9,206 bases of DNA from Schlegelella_A sp038241255 (lineage in GTDB: Bacteria > Pseudomonadota > Gammaproteobacteria > Burkholderiales > Burkholderiaceae_C), in contig JBBRFW010000103.1 of assembly GCA_038241255.1 (NCBI GenBank), positions 1 to 9,206 on the forward strand, read 5' to 3'. Positions 1 through 5,835 of the stretch are shown here, one piece after another. The notes beneath the pieces were generated by a model, which had not been told where the DNA came from, did not search any database, and saw only the letters and a list, made by a program, of their open reading frames with translations. A program made the translations under genes and the position numbers. Each line of letters starts with the position of its first letter. The first letter of the stretch is position 1.

Positions 1-1
1 C

Positions 2-1246
2 ATGCTGGCCTTCGACGTCGTGCAGCGCTGGCTGAAGACGATCGGCTATCGCGTCACCTACGTGCGCAACATCACCGACATCGACGACAAGATCATTCGC
101 CGCGCCCTCGAGCGCGGCATCTCGATCCGCGCCCTCACCGAGGAGAACATCGAGGCGCTGCAGCAGGACGCCGATGCACTCGGTCTCGAGCGCCCCACGC
201 ACCAGCCGCGTGCCACCGAGTACGTGGCGCAGATGCTTGACATGATCGGCACGCTCGAGAAGAAGGGCCTCGGCTACAGGAGCCCGGGCGGCGACGTCAA
301 CTTCGCGGTGCGCAGGTTTGCCGGCTACGGCAAGCTCTCCGGCAAGTCGATCGACCAGCTCCGCGCGGGCGAGCGCGTCGCTGTTCTGGAGGGCAAGGAC
401 GATCCGCTCGACTTTGTGATGTGGAAGTCAGCCAAGGAGAGCGAGCCCGACGACGCCAAGTGGCCGAGCGCCTACGGCCCGGGCCGGCCCGGCTGGCACA
501 TCGAATGCTCGGCGATGTGCAAGGCACTCCTCGGCGATCACTTCGACATCCACGGCGGTGGCCAGGACTTGCAGTTTCCACATCACGAGAACGAGATCGC
601 ACAGAGCGAGGGCGCGAGCGGCGGGCCGTTCGTCAACGTGTGGATGCACAACGGGCTGCTCAACATCGATAACGAGAAAATGTCGAAGTCGCTCGGCAAC
701 TTCTTCACCATCCGCGACGTTCTGAAGCGCTACGACGGCGAGACGATCCGCTTCTTCATGATTCGCGCGCACTACCGCAGCCCGTTCAATTTCAGCGATG
801 CCGGACTCGACGACGCGAGGAGCTCGCTGCGCCGCCTCTACACGGCGCTCGACGCGGTGCCGCCCGATGGCAGTGCCGAGGTCGACTGGAGCGATCCCCG
901 CGCCGCCGCCTTCCGTGAGGCGATGAACGACGACTTCAACACGCCGATCGCCGTCTCGATCCTGTTCGAGCTCGCCGCCGAGATCAATCGCGGCCACCGT
1001 GGAGCCGACGCCGTTCTGCTCAAGGGGCTCGGCGCGACGCTCGGCGTGCTGCAGCAGGTGCCGCGTGCCTTCCTCCAGTCGGGGGCGGGGCTCTCCGACG
1101 AGGGAATCTCCGAGCGAATCGCCGCACGCGCTGAGGCCAAGCGGGCGCGCGATTTCGCGCGGGCCGACGCCATCCGCGACGAGCTCGGCGCGCTTGGCGT
1201 CATCCTCAAGGACAGCGCGCAGGGCACGACCTGGGTGAAGGGCTGA
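2..1246 (+). CDS. cysS: Cysteine--tRNA ligase, 5'-truncated by the window edge
   Basis: Class I aminoacyl-tRNA synthetase that charges tRNA-Cys with cysteine in the cytoplasm. The visible 414 residues match CysRS from about residue 44 of the E. coli enzyme (461 aa), so the N-terminal 43 or so residues, with the first zinc cysteine and the HIGH motif, lie upstream of the window. The ATG at base 2 is therefore probably internal, not the start. Visible hallmarks are YVRNITDIDDKII near residues 20-32, the zinc ligands Cys169 (in WHIECSAM), His194 and Glu198 (in FPHHENE), and the KMSKS loop at residues 226-230. The C-terminal anticodon-binding region ends in the family-typical GTTW. It is followed 2 bases later by the DNA glycosylase gene. 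Identity is very secure; only the 5' end is unknown. Confidence 0.97.
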   Translation: MLAFDVVQRWLKTIGYRVTYVRNITDIDDKIIRRALERGISIRALTEENIEALQQDADALGLERPTHQPRATEYVAQMLDMIGTLEKKGLGYRSPGGDVNFAVRRFAGYGKLSGKSIDQLRAGERVAVLEGKDDPLDFVMWKSAKESEPDDAKWPSAYGPGRPGWHIECSAMCKALLGDHFDIHGGGQDLQFPHHENEIAQSEGASGGPFVNVWMHNGLLNIDNEKMSKSLGNFFTIRDVLKRYDGETIRFFMIRAHYRSPFNFSDAGLDDARSSLRRLYTALDAVPPDGSAEVDWSDPRAAAFREAMNDDFNTPIAVSILFELAAEINRGHRGADAVLLKGLGATLGVLQQVPRAFLQSGAGLSDEGISERIAARAEAKRARDFARADAIRDELGALGVILKDSAQGTTWVKG

Positions 1247-1248
1247 GC

Positions 1249-1902
1249 TTGCCGACCGCCACCGCGCCCGGGCCCGTCGCCGAATTCTGGGACGACGCCT
1301 GCAAGCACCTCGTCAAACGCGACCGGGTGATGAAGAAGCTCATCCCGCGCCTCGGCGAAGGCCGCCTCGAGAGTCGCGGCGACGCGTTCACGACGCTCGC
1401 GCGATCGATCGTCGGCCAGCAGATCTCGGTCAAGGCGGCGCAGGCCGTCTGGGACCGCTTCGTCGCGCTCAGCGCGGGACCGTCGAGCCGGCTTGCGCCC
1501 AAGGCGGTGCTGGCGCTCGATGCGCCTCACATCCGGGCCGCCGGGCTCTCTGCGCGCAAGGTCGAATACCTCTGCGACCTCGCCGAGCACTTCGAATCGG
1601 GCGCGGTGCTTCCGGCGCGCTGGCGCGAGATGGACGACGAGGCGATCATCGAGGAGCTGGTCGGCATCCGTGGCATCGGTCGCTGGACCGCCGAGATGTT
1701 CCTGATCTTCCACCTCCTGCGGCCGAACGTGCTGCCGCTCGACGACGTCGGCCTGATCAAGGGCATCAGCGTCAATTACTTCAGCGGCGAGCCGGTCTCG
1801 CGCGCCGAGGCGCGCGAGGTCGGCGACGGCTGGACTCCGTACCGCTCGGTCGCCACTTGGTACATTTGGCGCAGCCTCGACCCGATGCCGGTGAGCTACT
1901 GA
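1249..1902 (+). CDS. DNA-3-methyladenine glycosylase of the HhH-GPD (AlkA-like) family
   Basis: Base-excision repair enzyme expected to remove alkylated purines such as 3-methyladenine. The 217 residues contain a helix-hairpin-helix at about residues 137-148 (LVGIRGIGRWTA), and the GPD catalytic aspartate in LPLDDVGLIKG, with Asp166 matching AlkA Asp238. An early SIVGQQIS segment is also typical of this family. It lacks the extra N-terminal domain of E. coli AlkA (282 aa) and so belongs to the shorter glycosylases. The proposed start is TTG at 1249, 2 bases after the cysS stop, with a GAAGGG Shine-Dalgarno-like run at 1237-1242. A GTG and an ATG at codons 27-28 are possible later starts but would shorten the N-terminal helices. 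accA starts 4 bases after the stop, so co-translation is likely. The exact substrate range is inferred from family only. Confidence 0.9.
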   Translation: MPTATAPGPVAEFWDDACKHLVKRDRVMKKLIPRLGEGRLESRGDAFTTLARSIVGQQISVKAAQAVWDRFVALSAGPSSRLAPKAVLALDAPHIRAAGLSARKVEYLCDLAEHFESGAVLPARWREMDDEAIIEELVGIRGIGRWTAEMFLIFHLLRPNVLPLDDVGLIKGISVNYFSGEPVSRAEAREVGDGWTPYRSVATWYIWRSLDPMPVSY

Positions 1903-1906
1903 ACCA

Positions 1907-2878
1907 ATGTCCAAACGCCACTTTCTCGATTTCGAGCAGCCCGTCGCCGAGCTGGAAGCGAAGATCGAGGAGCTGCGCTACGTGCAGAACGAGTCGGCGG
2001 TCGACATCTCGGAAGAGATCGATCGCCTCAGCAAGAAGAGTCTGCTCCTCACCAAGGACATCTACTCGGGCCTGACGCCCTGGCAGGTGACCCAGATCGC
2101 GCGCCATCCTCAGCGCCCCTACACGCTCGACTACGTGGGCGAGGTGTTCACCGATTTCCAGGAGCTGCACGGCGACCGCGCCTTCGCCGACGACCAGTCG
2201 ATCGTGGGCGGCCTGGCGCGCTTCAACGGCCAGCCGTGCATGGTGTTTGGGCACCAGAAGGGACGCGACACGAAGGAACGGGCGGCGCGCAATTTCGGCA
2301 TGTCACGACCCGAGGGCTATCGCAAGGCGCTCAGGCTGATGAAGCTCGCCGAGAAGTTCGGCCTGCCAGTGTTCTCGTTCGTCGACACGCCCGGGGCTTA
2401 TCCGGGCATCGGCGCCGAGGAGCGCGGCCAGTCGGAAGCGATCGGGCGCAACATCTTCGAGATGGCGCAGCTCGAGGTGCCGATCATCGTCACGATCATC
2501 GGCGAGGGCGGCTCGGGCGGCGCCCTTGCGATCAGCGTCGGCGACCAGCTGCTGATGTTGCAGTACTCGATCTATTCGGTGATCTCGCCCGAGGGCTGCG
2601 CCTCGATCCTCTGGAAGACGGCCGAGCGCGCGGCCGAGGCCGCCGAGCAGCTGGGCATTACGGCGCACCGCCTGAAGGCGCTCGGCCTCGTCGACAAGAT
2701 CGTCAACGAGCCTGTCGGCGGCGCGCACCGCGAGCCGAAGCAGATGGCCGCCTTCCTGAAGCGCGGCCTCAACGATGCCTTCCGGCAGGTCAGCGATCTG
2801 CCGGTGAAAGAGCTCCTGCAGCGCCGCTACGACCGGCTGCAGTCCTACGGGCGATTCAGCGACACGACCGCGCGCTGA
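1907..2878 (+). CDS. accA: Acetyl-CoA carboxylase carboxyltransferase, alpha subunit
   Basis: Alpha half of the carboxyltransferase that, with AccD, moves the carboxyl group from biotinyl-AccB to acetyl-CoA to make malonyl-CoA, the first committed step of fatty acid synthesis. The 323 residues agree with the family length (319 in E. coli). The N-terminus (FLDFEQPVAELEAKIEEL) is typical. The crotonase-like carboxyltransferase fold shows FVDTPGAYPG at residues 158-167 and the glycine-rich GEGGSGG oxyanion-type loop at 199-205. The ATG lies 4 bases after the glycosylase stop with only a weak purine run (gtgag) before it, suggesting translational coupling. The TGA at 2876-2878 overlaps the region where tilS translation must begin. 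Nothing looks damaged; confidence is high. Confidence 0.98.
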   Translation: MSKRHFLDFEQPVAELEAKIEELRYVQNESAVDISEEIDRLSKKSLLLTKDIYSGLTPWQVTQIARHPQRPYTLDYVGEVFTDFQELHGDRAFADDQSIVGGLARFNGQPCMVFGHQKGRDTKERAARNFGMSRPEGYRKALRLMKLAEKFGLPVFSFVDTPGAYPGIGAEERGQSEAIGRNIFEMAQLEVPIIVTIIGEGGSGGALAISVGDQLLMLQYSIYSVISPEGCASILWKTAERAAEAAEQLGITAHRLKALGLVDKIVNEPVGGAHREPKQMAAFLKRGLNDAFRQVSDLPVKELLQRRYDRLQSYGRFSDTTAR

Positions 2879-2882
2879 CGGC

Positions 2883-4172
2883 GGGGATCGCCGGCGCGTC
2901 GCGGTCGCGTTCAGCGGCGGACGCGATTCGACCGCGCTGCTCCACGCAGCCGTGCACGAAGCGGCCGGGCTCGCCATCTCGGTCGTCGCGTTGCACGTGC
3001 ATCACGGCCTGAGCGCGCAAGCAGACGCGTGGCTCGCCCACGCCGATGCGCTCTGCCGTCGCTGGGCGCGCCGCGGCTTGCCCGTGGTGCTCGCCGCGCG
3101 GCGTCTCGACTCGGGCCCCCCGCCCGGCGACAGCGTCGAGGCGTGGGCGCGCCGCGCCCGCTACCGCGCGTTGCGCGAGATGGCGGTCGAACATGGCGTC
3201 GACCTCGTCCTTCTCGCCCATCATCGACGCGATCAGGCTGAGACCTTCTTGTTGCAGGCATTGCGCGGCGGCGGCGTCGCGGCGCTGGCGGCGATGCCCA
3301 GGATCGTTCGCCGGAACGGCCTCACCTGGGCGCGGCCGTGGCTCGAGCAGCCGCGCGAGTCAATCGAGGCGTACGCGCGCAGGCACCGGCTGCGCTGGAT
3401 CGATGACGACAGCAACGACGACGACCGCTTCGCCCGCAATCGCCTGCGCCTTCTCGTGTGGCCCGCGCTGGTCGACGCCTTCGACGACGCCGAAGCGTCG
3501 CTGGCCGCTGCAGCCGAGCGCGTTCAGCAGGCCGCGGCCGTGGTCGACGAAGTCGCCGCCGTCGACGTCGCCGCGATCGCCGAGGGCGCGGCCCTCGACC
3601 TCGTCGCCTGGCGACGCCTGTCGAGCGCGCGCCAACGCCAGGCCTTGCTGTGTTGGCTGCGCGGCGCCCTCGTCGAGTCGCCGCCGGCGAGCCTCGTGGA
3701 GCGGCTGATGCGCGAGGCGATCGCGTCGGGCCTGCAGCGCCGCTGGCCCGTGTCCACCGGCGAGCTGCGCAGCTATCGCGGCCGCCTTGAATTCACCCGC
3801 GGCTCGCCGCTGCCGATCGACGCAGCGCCGATGCGGATCGACTTGAGCCGCGCCGGCGTGCACGAGGTCACTGCCTGGCGCGGCGCGTTTCGGGTCGAGA
3901 TGGTCGACGCGGGCGGCATTCCACTGACGATGGCGCAATGGCTCGAGCTGCGCCCGCGGCGTCCGGGCGATCGCTTCCAGACGGGCATGCGGAGGCCGCC
4001 GCGCAGCCTCAAGCTGCAGTTCCAGGCCGGCGGCGTCGCGCCTGCGCTGCGTCACGGGCCGATCGTCTGCGCCGGAGGCAACACCGTCTTCGTCCCAGGC
4101 CTCGGCATCGATGCCCGGGTGCGCGCACCGGATGGCGCAGCCCAGGTCTCGCTCGTCTGGCTGCCGCGCTGA
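2883..4172 (+). CDS. tilS: tRNA(Ile)-lysidine synthase; start codon unresolved
   Basis: N-type ATP pyrophosphatase that converts C34 of the CAU-anticodon tRNA-Ile to lysidine, so that the tRNA reads AUA and is charged with isoleucine. The open frame holds, in order, the PP-loop VAVAFSGGRDSTALLH (from base 2898), HVHHGLSAQADAW (from 2994), LAHHRRDQAETFLLQ (3213-3257), RFARNRLR (near 3427-3450) and a TilS C-terminal domain from LELRPRRPGDRFQ (3942) to about 4163. The first ordinary start codon in frame is GTG 2952, which would delete the essential SGGxDS loop. Between the upstream in-frame stop at 2805 and that loop there is no ATG, GTG, TTG or CTG. I therefore extend the gene to about 2883 as coding but do not claim a start codon. 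A CTG overlapping the accA stop (2875) would come into frame if the G run at 2883-2886 had one more G. Function is secure, 5' end is not. Confidence 0.9.
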   Translation, partial: GDRRRVAVAFSGGRDSTALLHAAVHEAAGLAISVVALHVHHGLSAQADAWLAHADALCRRWARRGLPVVLAARRLDSGPPPGDSVEAWARRARYRALREMAVEHGVDLVLLAHHRRDQAETFLLQALRGGGVAALAAMPRIVRRNGLTWARPWLEQPRESIEAYARRHRLRWIDDDSNDDDRFARNRLRLLVWPALVDAFDDAEASLAAAAERVQQAAAVVDEVAAVDVAAIAEGAALDLVAWRRLSSARQRQALLCWLRGALVESPPASLVERLMREAIASGLQRRWPVSTGELRSYRGRLEFTRGSPLPIDAAPMRIDLSRAGVHEVTAWRGAFRVEMVDAGGIPLTMAQWLELRPRRPGDRFQTGMRRPPRSLKLQFQAGGVAPALRHGPIVCAGGNTVFVPGLGIDARVRAPDGAAQVSLVWLPR

Positions 4173-4210
4173 CGGCGGCGACGCGGCGAAGACCCTCGAA
4201 AAGCGCTCGC

Positions 4211-4216
4211 TAGAAT
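4211..4216 (+). promoter_or_regulatory. Possible -10 box (TAGAAT) for lysC
   Basis: TAGAAT sits 34 bases before the first lysC ATG candidate and 61 before the second. The same octamer TAGAATCG occurs 11 bases before tRNA-Ser, at the start of the next transcription unit. No good TTGACA-like -35 box is visible 16-18 bases upstream, so this is a composition- and position-based suggestion only. Confidence 0.35.
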
Positions 4217-4224
4217 CGCTTTTC

Positions 4225-4247
4225 CCCGGGGCCCCGTCCCGGGTTTT
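4225..4247 (+). terminator. GC hairpin plus T run before lysC (terminator or leader structure)
   Basis: CCCGGG at 4225-4230 and CCCGGG at 4238-4243 can pair around a 7-base loop (gccccgt) and are followed directly by TTTT (4244-4247). This resembles a short intrinsic terminator for the cysS-to-tilS unit, but it lies just before the lysC start. If transcription begins after the TAGAAT box the hairpin would be the very 5' end of the lysC mRNA. The stem is only 6 bp, so the call is tentative. Confidence 0.35.
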
Positions 4248-4276
4248 CTATGGCCGCTGCGCGTGCCTTCTTTCCC

Positions 4277-5551
4277 ATGGCATTGATCGTTCACAAGTAC
4301 GGCGGCACGTCGATGGGGTCGCCCGAGCGGATCCAGAGCGTCGCGCGCCGGGTCGCCAAGTGGGTGAGGGCAGGGCATCAGCTCGTCGTCGTGCCCTCGG
4401 CGATTGGCGGCGAGACCAACCGCCTCCTTGCGATGGCCCGCCAGCTGTCGCCTGAGACGACGACCGACGATGTGCTGCGCGAGCTCGACATGATCGCCTC
4501 CACTGGCGAGCAGGTTTCGGTGGGCCTGCTCTCGCTGGCGCTGCTGGCCGAGGGCGTGACGGCCGTGAGCTACGCCGGCTGGCAGGTGCCAATCGCGACC
4601 GATGTCGCGTACACCAAGGCGCGGATCGAGAAGATCGACGATGCGCGCGTGCGTGCGGACCTGGCCGCGGGCAAGGTGGTCGTGATCGCGGGATTCCAGG
4701 GCGTCGCCCCGAACGGCCACATTACGACGCTGGGCCGCGGCGGCTCGGACACGTCTGCGGTGGCGATCGCCGCCGCGCTGCATGCGGACGAGTGCCTCAT
4801 CTTCACCGATGTCGACGGCGTCTACACGACCGATCCTCGCATCGTCGCCGACGCGCGGCGCCTCACCACCATCAGTTTCGAGGAGATGCTCGAGATGGCG
4901 AGCCTCGGCTCGAAGGTGCTGCAGATCCGCTCGGTCGAGTTCGCGGGCAAGTACCGCGTGCCGCTGCGCGTGCTCTCGAGCTTCACGCCGTGGGACATCG
5001 GTATCGCCGAGGAAGCCCGCTCCGGGACCCTCATTACTTTTGAAGAGGACGTCAAGATGGAACAAGCCGTCGTGTCCGGCATCGCCTTCAACCGCGACGA
5101 GGCCAAGATCAGCCTCGTGGGCGTGGCCGACAGGCCCGGCATCGCCCACATGATCCTCGGCCCAGTGGCGGAGGCGAACATCGATGTCGACGTCATCATC
5201 CAGAACGTCTCGCACGACGGCCGGACGGACTTCTCGTTCACGGTGCCGCGCAACGACTACGCGCGGACGATGGCGCTGATGAAGAGCGCCGTGCTGCCGA
5301 AGACGGGCGCCGCGGGTCTGATGGGCGACGACCGCATTTGCAAGGTCAGCATCGTCGGCATCGGCATGCGCTCGCACGTCGGCGTCGCCAGCAAGATGTT
5401 CAGCGCCCTCAGCGATGAGGGCATCAACATCCAGATGATCACGACGAGCGAGATCAAGACCAGCGTCGTGCTCGACGAGAAGTACATGGAGCTCGCGGTG
5501 CGCGCGCTGCACCGGGCTTTCGATCTGGACCAGGCACCGGGGTCGGCCTAG
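4277..5551 (+). CDS. lysC: Aspartate kinase (aspartokinase) with C-terminal ACT domains
   Basis: Phosphorylates aspartate to 4-aspartyl phosphate, the first step towards lysine, threonine, methionine and diaminopimelate. The 424-residue chain opens with the kinase motif VHKYGGTSMGS (Lys7 onwards) and carries GRGGSDTSA at 153-161 and FTDVDGVYTTDPR at 176-188. Two ACT regulatory domains follow from about residue 265 (SLVGVADRPGIAH, then KVSIVGIGMRSHVG), where lysine and/or threonine usually bind for feedback inhibition. I chose ATG 4277 because MALIVHKYGG is the usual N-terminus of this family; an in-frame ATG at 4250 would add nine unconserved residues. Neither start has a clear Shine-Dalgarno sequence. 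The gene stands apart from the upstream operon by a gap with a -10-like box and hairpin. A second internal start at 5057 is listed separately. Confidence 0.96.
   Translation: MALIVHKYGGTSMGSPERIQSVARRVAKWVRAGHQLVVVPSAIGGETNRLLAMARQLSPETTTDDVLRELDMIASTGEQVSVGLLSLALLAEGVTAVSYAGWQVPIATDVAYTKARIEKIDDARVRADLAAGKVVVIAGFQGVAPNGHITTLGRGGSDTSAVAIAAALHADECLIFTDVDGVYTTDPRIVADARRLTTISFEEMLEMASLGSKVLQIRSVEFAGKYRVPLRVLSSFTPWDIGIAEEARSGTLITFEEDVKMEQAVVSGIAFNRDEAKISLVGVADRPGIAHMILGPVAEANIDVDVIIQNVSHDGRTDFSFTVPRNDYARTMALMKSAVLPKTGAAGLMGDDRICKVSIVGIGMRSHVGVASKMFSALSDEGINIQMITTSEIKTSVVLDEKYMELAVRALHRAFDLDQAPGSA
5043..5059 (+). promoter_or_regulatory. Candidate internal ribosome binding site and start for an aspartokinase beta subunit
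   Basis: Inside lysC, AAGAGG (5043-5048) lies 8 bases before an in-frame ATG (5057-5059), codon 261. Starting there gives a 164-residue protein (MEQAVVSGIAF...) made only of the two ACT domains. In Corynebacterium and Bacillus aspartokinase II, the same position in the protein is used to make a separate beta subunit of about this size. The site here is better than that of the main lysC start, which has none visible. Use is inferred, not shown. Confidence 0.5.
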
Positions 5552-5566
5552 CGCCGCCTGGACGGC

Positions 5567-5581
5567 CGGCGCTGGGCGCCG
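5567..5581 (+). terminator. Small hairpin after lysC
   Basis: CGGCGC (5567-5572) pairs with GCGCCG (5576-5581) around TGG, 15 bases after the lysC stop. No T run follows, so it may only stabilise the mRNA 3' end or be a weak terminator between lysC and the tRNA gene. Confidence 0.25.
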
Positions 5582-5585
5582 CCGT

Positions 5586-5591
5586 TAGAAT
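5586..5591 (+). promoter_or_regulatory. Possible -10 box (TAGAAT) for tRNA-Ser
   Basis: TAGAAT ends 10 bases before the mature tRNA 5' end, a good distance for transcription to start just upstream of it. It shares TAGAATCG with the region before lysC. No strong -35 box is visible. Confidence 0.4.
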
Positions 5592-5601
5592 CGGGTCCGA
5601 C

Positions 5602-5694
5602 GGAGCTGTGACCGAGTGGCCGAAGGTGCTCCCCTGCTAAGGGAGTATGTGGGCAAAACCTGCATCGAGGGTTCGAATCCCTCCGGCTCCGCCA
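5602..5694 (+). tRNA. tRNA-Ser (anticodon GCU), CCA encoded
   Basis: A 93-base class II tRNA that reads the serine codons AGC and AGU. The acceptor arm pairs GGAGCTG (5602-5608) with CGGCTCC (5684-5690), followed by discriminator G and an encoded CCA (5692-5694). The anticodon stem CTCCC/GGGAG (5629-5633, 5641-5645) encloses the loop CTGCTAA with anticodon GCT at 5636-5638. A long variable arm (about 5646-5666), as expected for tRNA-Ser, precedes the T arm GAGGG/CCCTC with loop TTCGAAT (5667-5683). The gene is intact although an integrase lies just downstream, so its 3' half probably serves as the attachment site and was restored on integration. Confidence 0.97.
5670..5694 (+). other. Probable integration site (attL core) in the tRNA-Ser 3' end
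   Basis: P4-type integrases usually recombine in the T arm and 3' end of a tRNA gene and lie beside it, transcribed away from it, as here (integrase ATG 141 bases after the CCA). The core is thus expected within the tRNA 3' end, possibly reaching into the terminator. I found no second copy in the window, so the other end (attR) must be further downstream. Exact borders cannot be set from one end. Confidence 0.5.
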
Positions 5695-5710
5695 AGCTAG
5701 CCTCTGAACC

Positions 5711-5732
5711 AAGCCCCGCAAGGGGCTTTTTT
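5711..5732 (+). terminator. Intrinsic terminator of tRNA-Ser
   Basis: AAGCCCC (5711-5717), loop GCAA, GGGGCTT (5722-5728), and a run of six T (5727-5732). The GNRA-type loop, 7-bp stem and T tract 16 bases after the tRNA make a textbook rho-independent terminator. Confidence 0.92.
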
Positions 5733-5755
5733 CATAGGTAAATCGACTGAAATGT

Positions 5756-5821
5756 CGTCCGCCGACGTCCATCAACGTCCGGCATGATCCCATCATCTTG
5801 TGGGGGTAGGTAAGGGGTAGG
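5756..5821 (+). repeat. Short phased repeats between tRNA and integrase (possible integrase arm sites)
   Basis: CGTCC occurs at 5756-5760, 5766-5770 and 5776-5780, spaced by exactly 10 bases, about one helical turn. An inverted pair ATGAT-CCC-ATCAT lies at 5784-5796. GGGGTAGG occurs at 5803-5810 and 5814-5821, just before the integrase start. Integrases with an N-terminal arm-binding domain bind such short repeats flanking the core site, and the same sites often repress the int promoter. The repeats are visible; their role is inferred. Confidence 0.4.
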
Positions 5822-5835
5822 ACAATGAGTCCGCC

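Noticed and set aside
838..1914. A 358-codon open frame on the - strand opposite cysS and the glycosylase gene
   Set aside because: Low-complexity product with no motifs, spanning two well-supported genes; antisense shadow.
2236..3012. A 258-codon + strand frame overlapping accA and the start of tilS
   Set aside because: Product is Arg/Gly/Ala-rich noise in a shifted frame of accA. Only its last codons matter, as a possible start context for tilS.
4052..5512. A 486-codon open frame on the - strand opposite lysC
   Set aside because: It is a shadow of the third-position GC bias of lysC; its Arg/His/Asp/Ala-rich product has no motif, and the + strand gene is certain.
5756..5780. CRISPR-like array from the repeated CGTCC
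   Set aside because: The unit is only 5 bases at 10-base spacing, without true repeats, spacers or cas genes.
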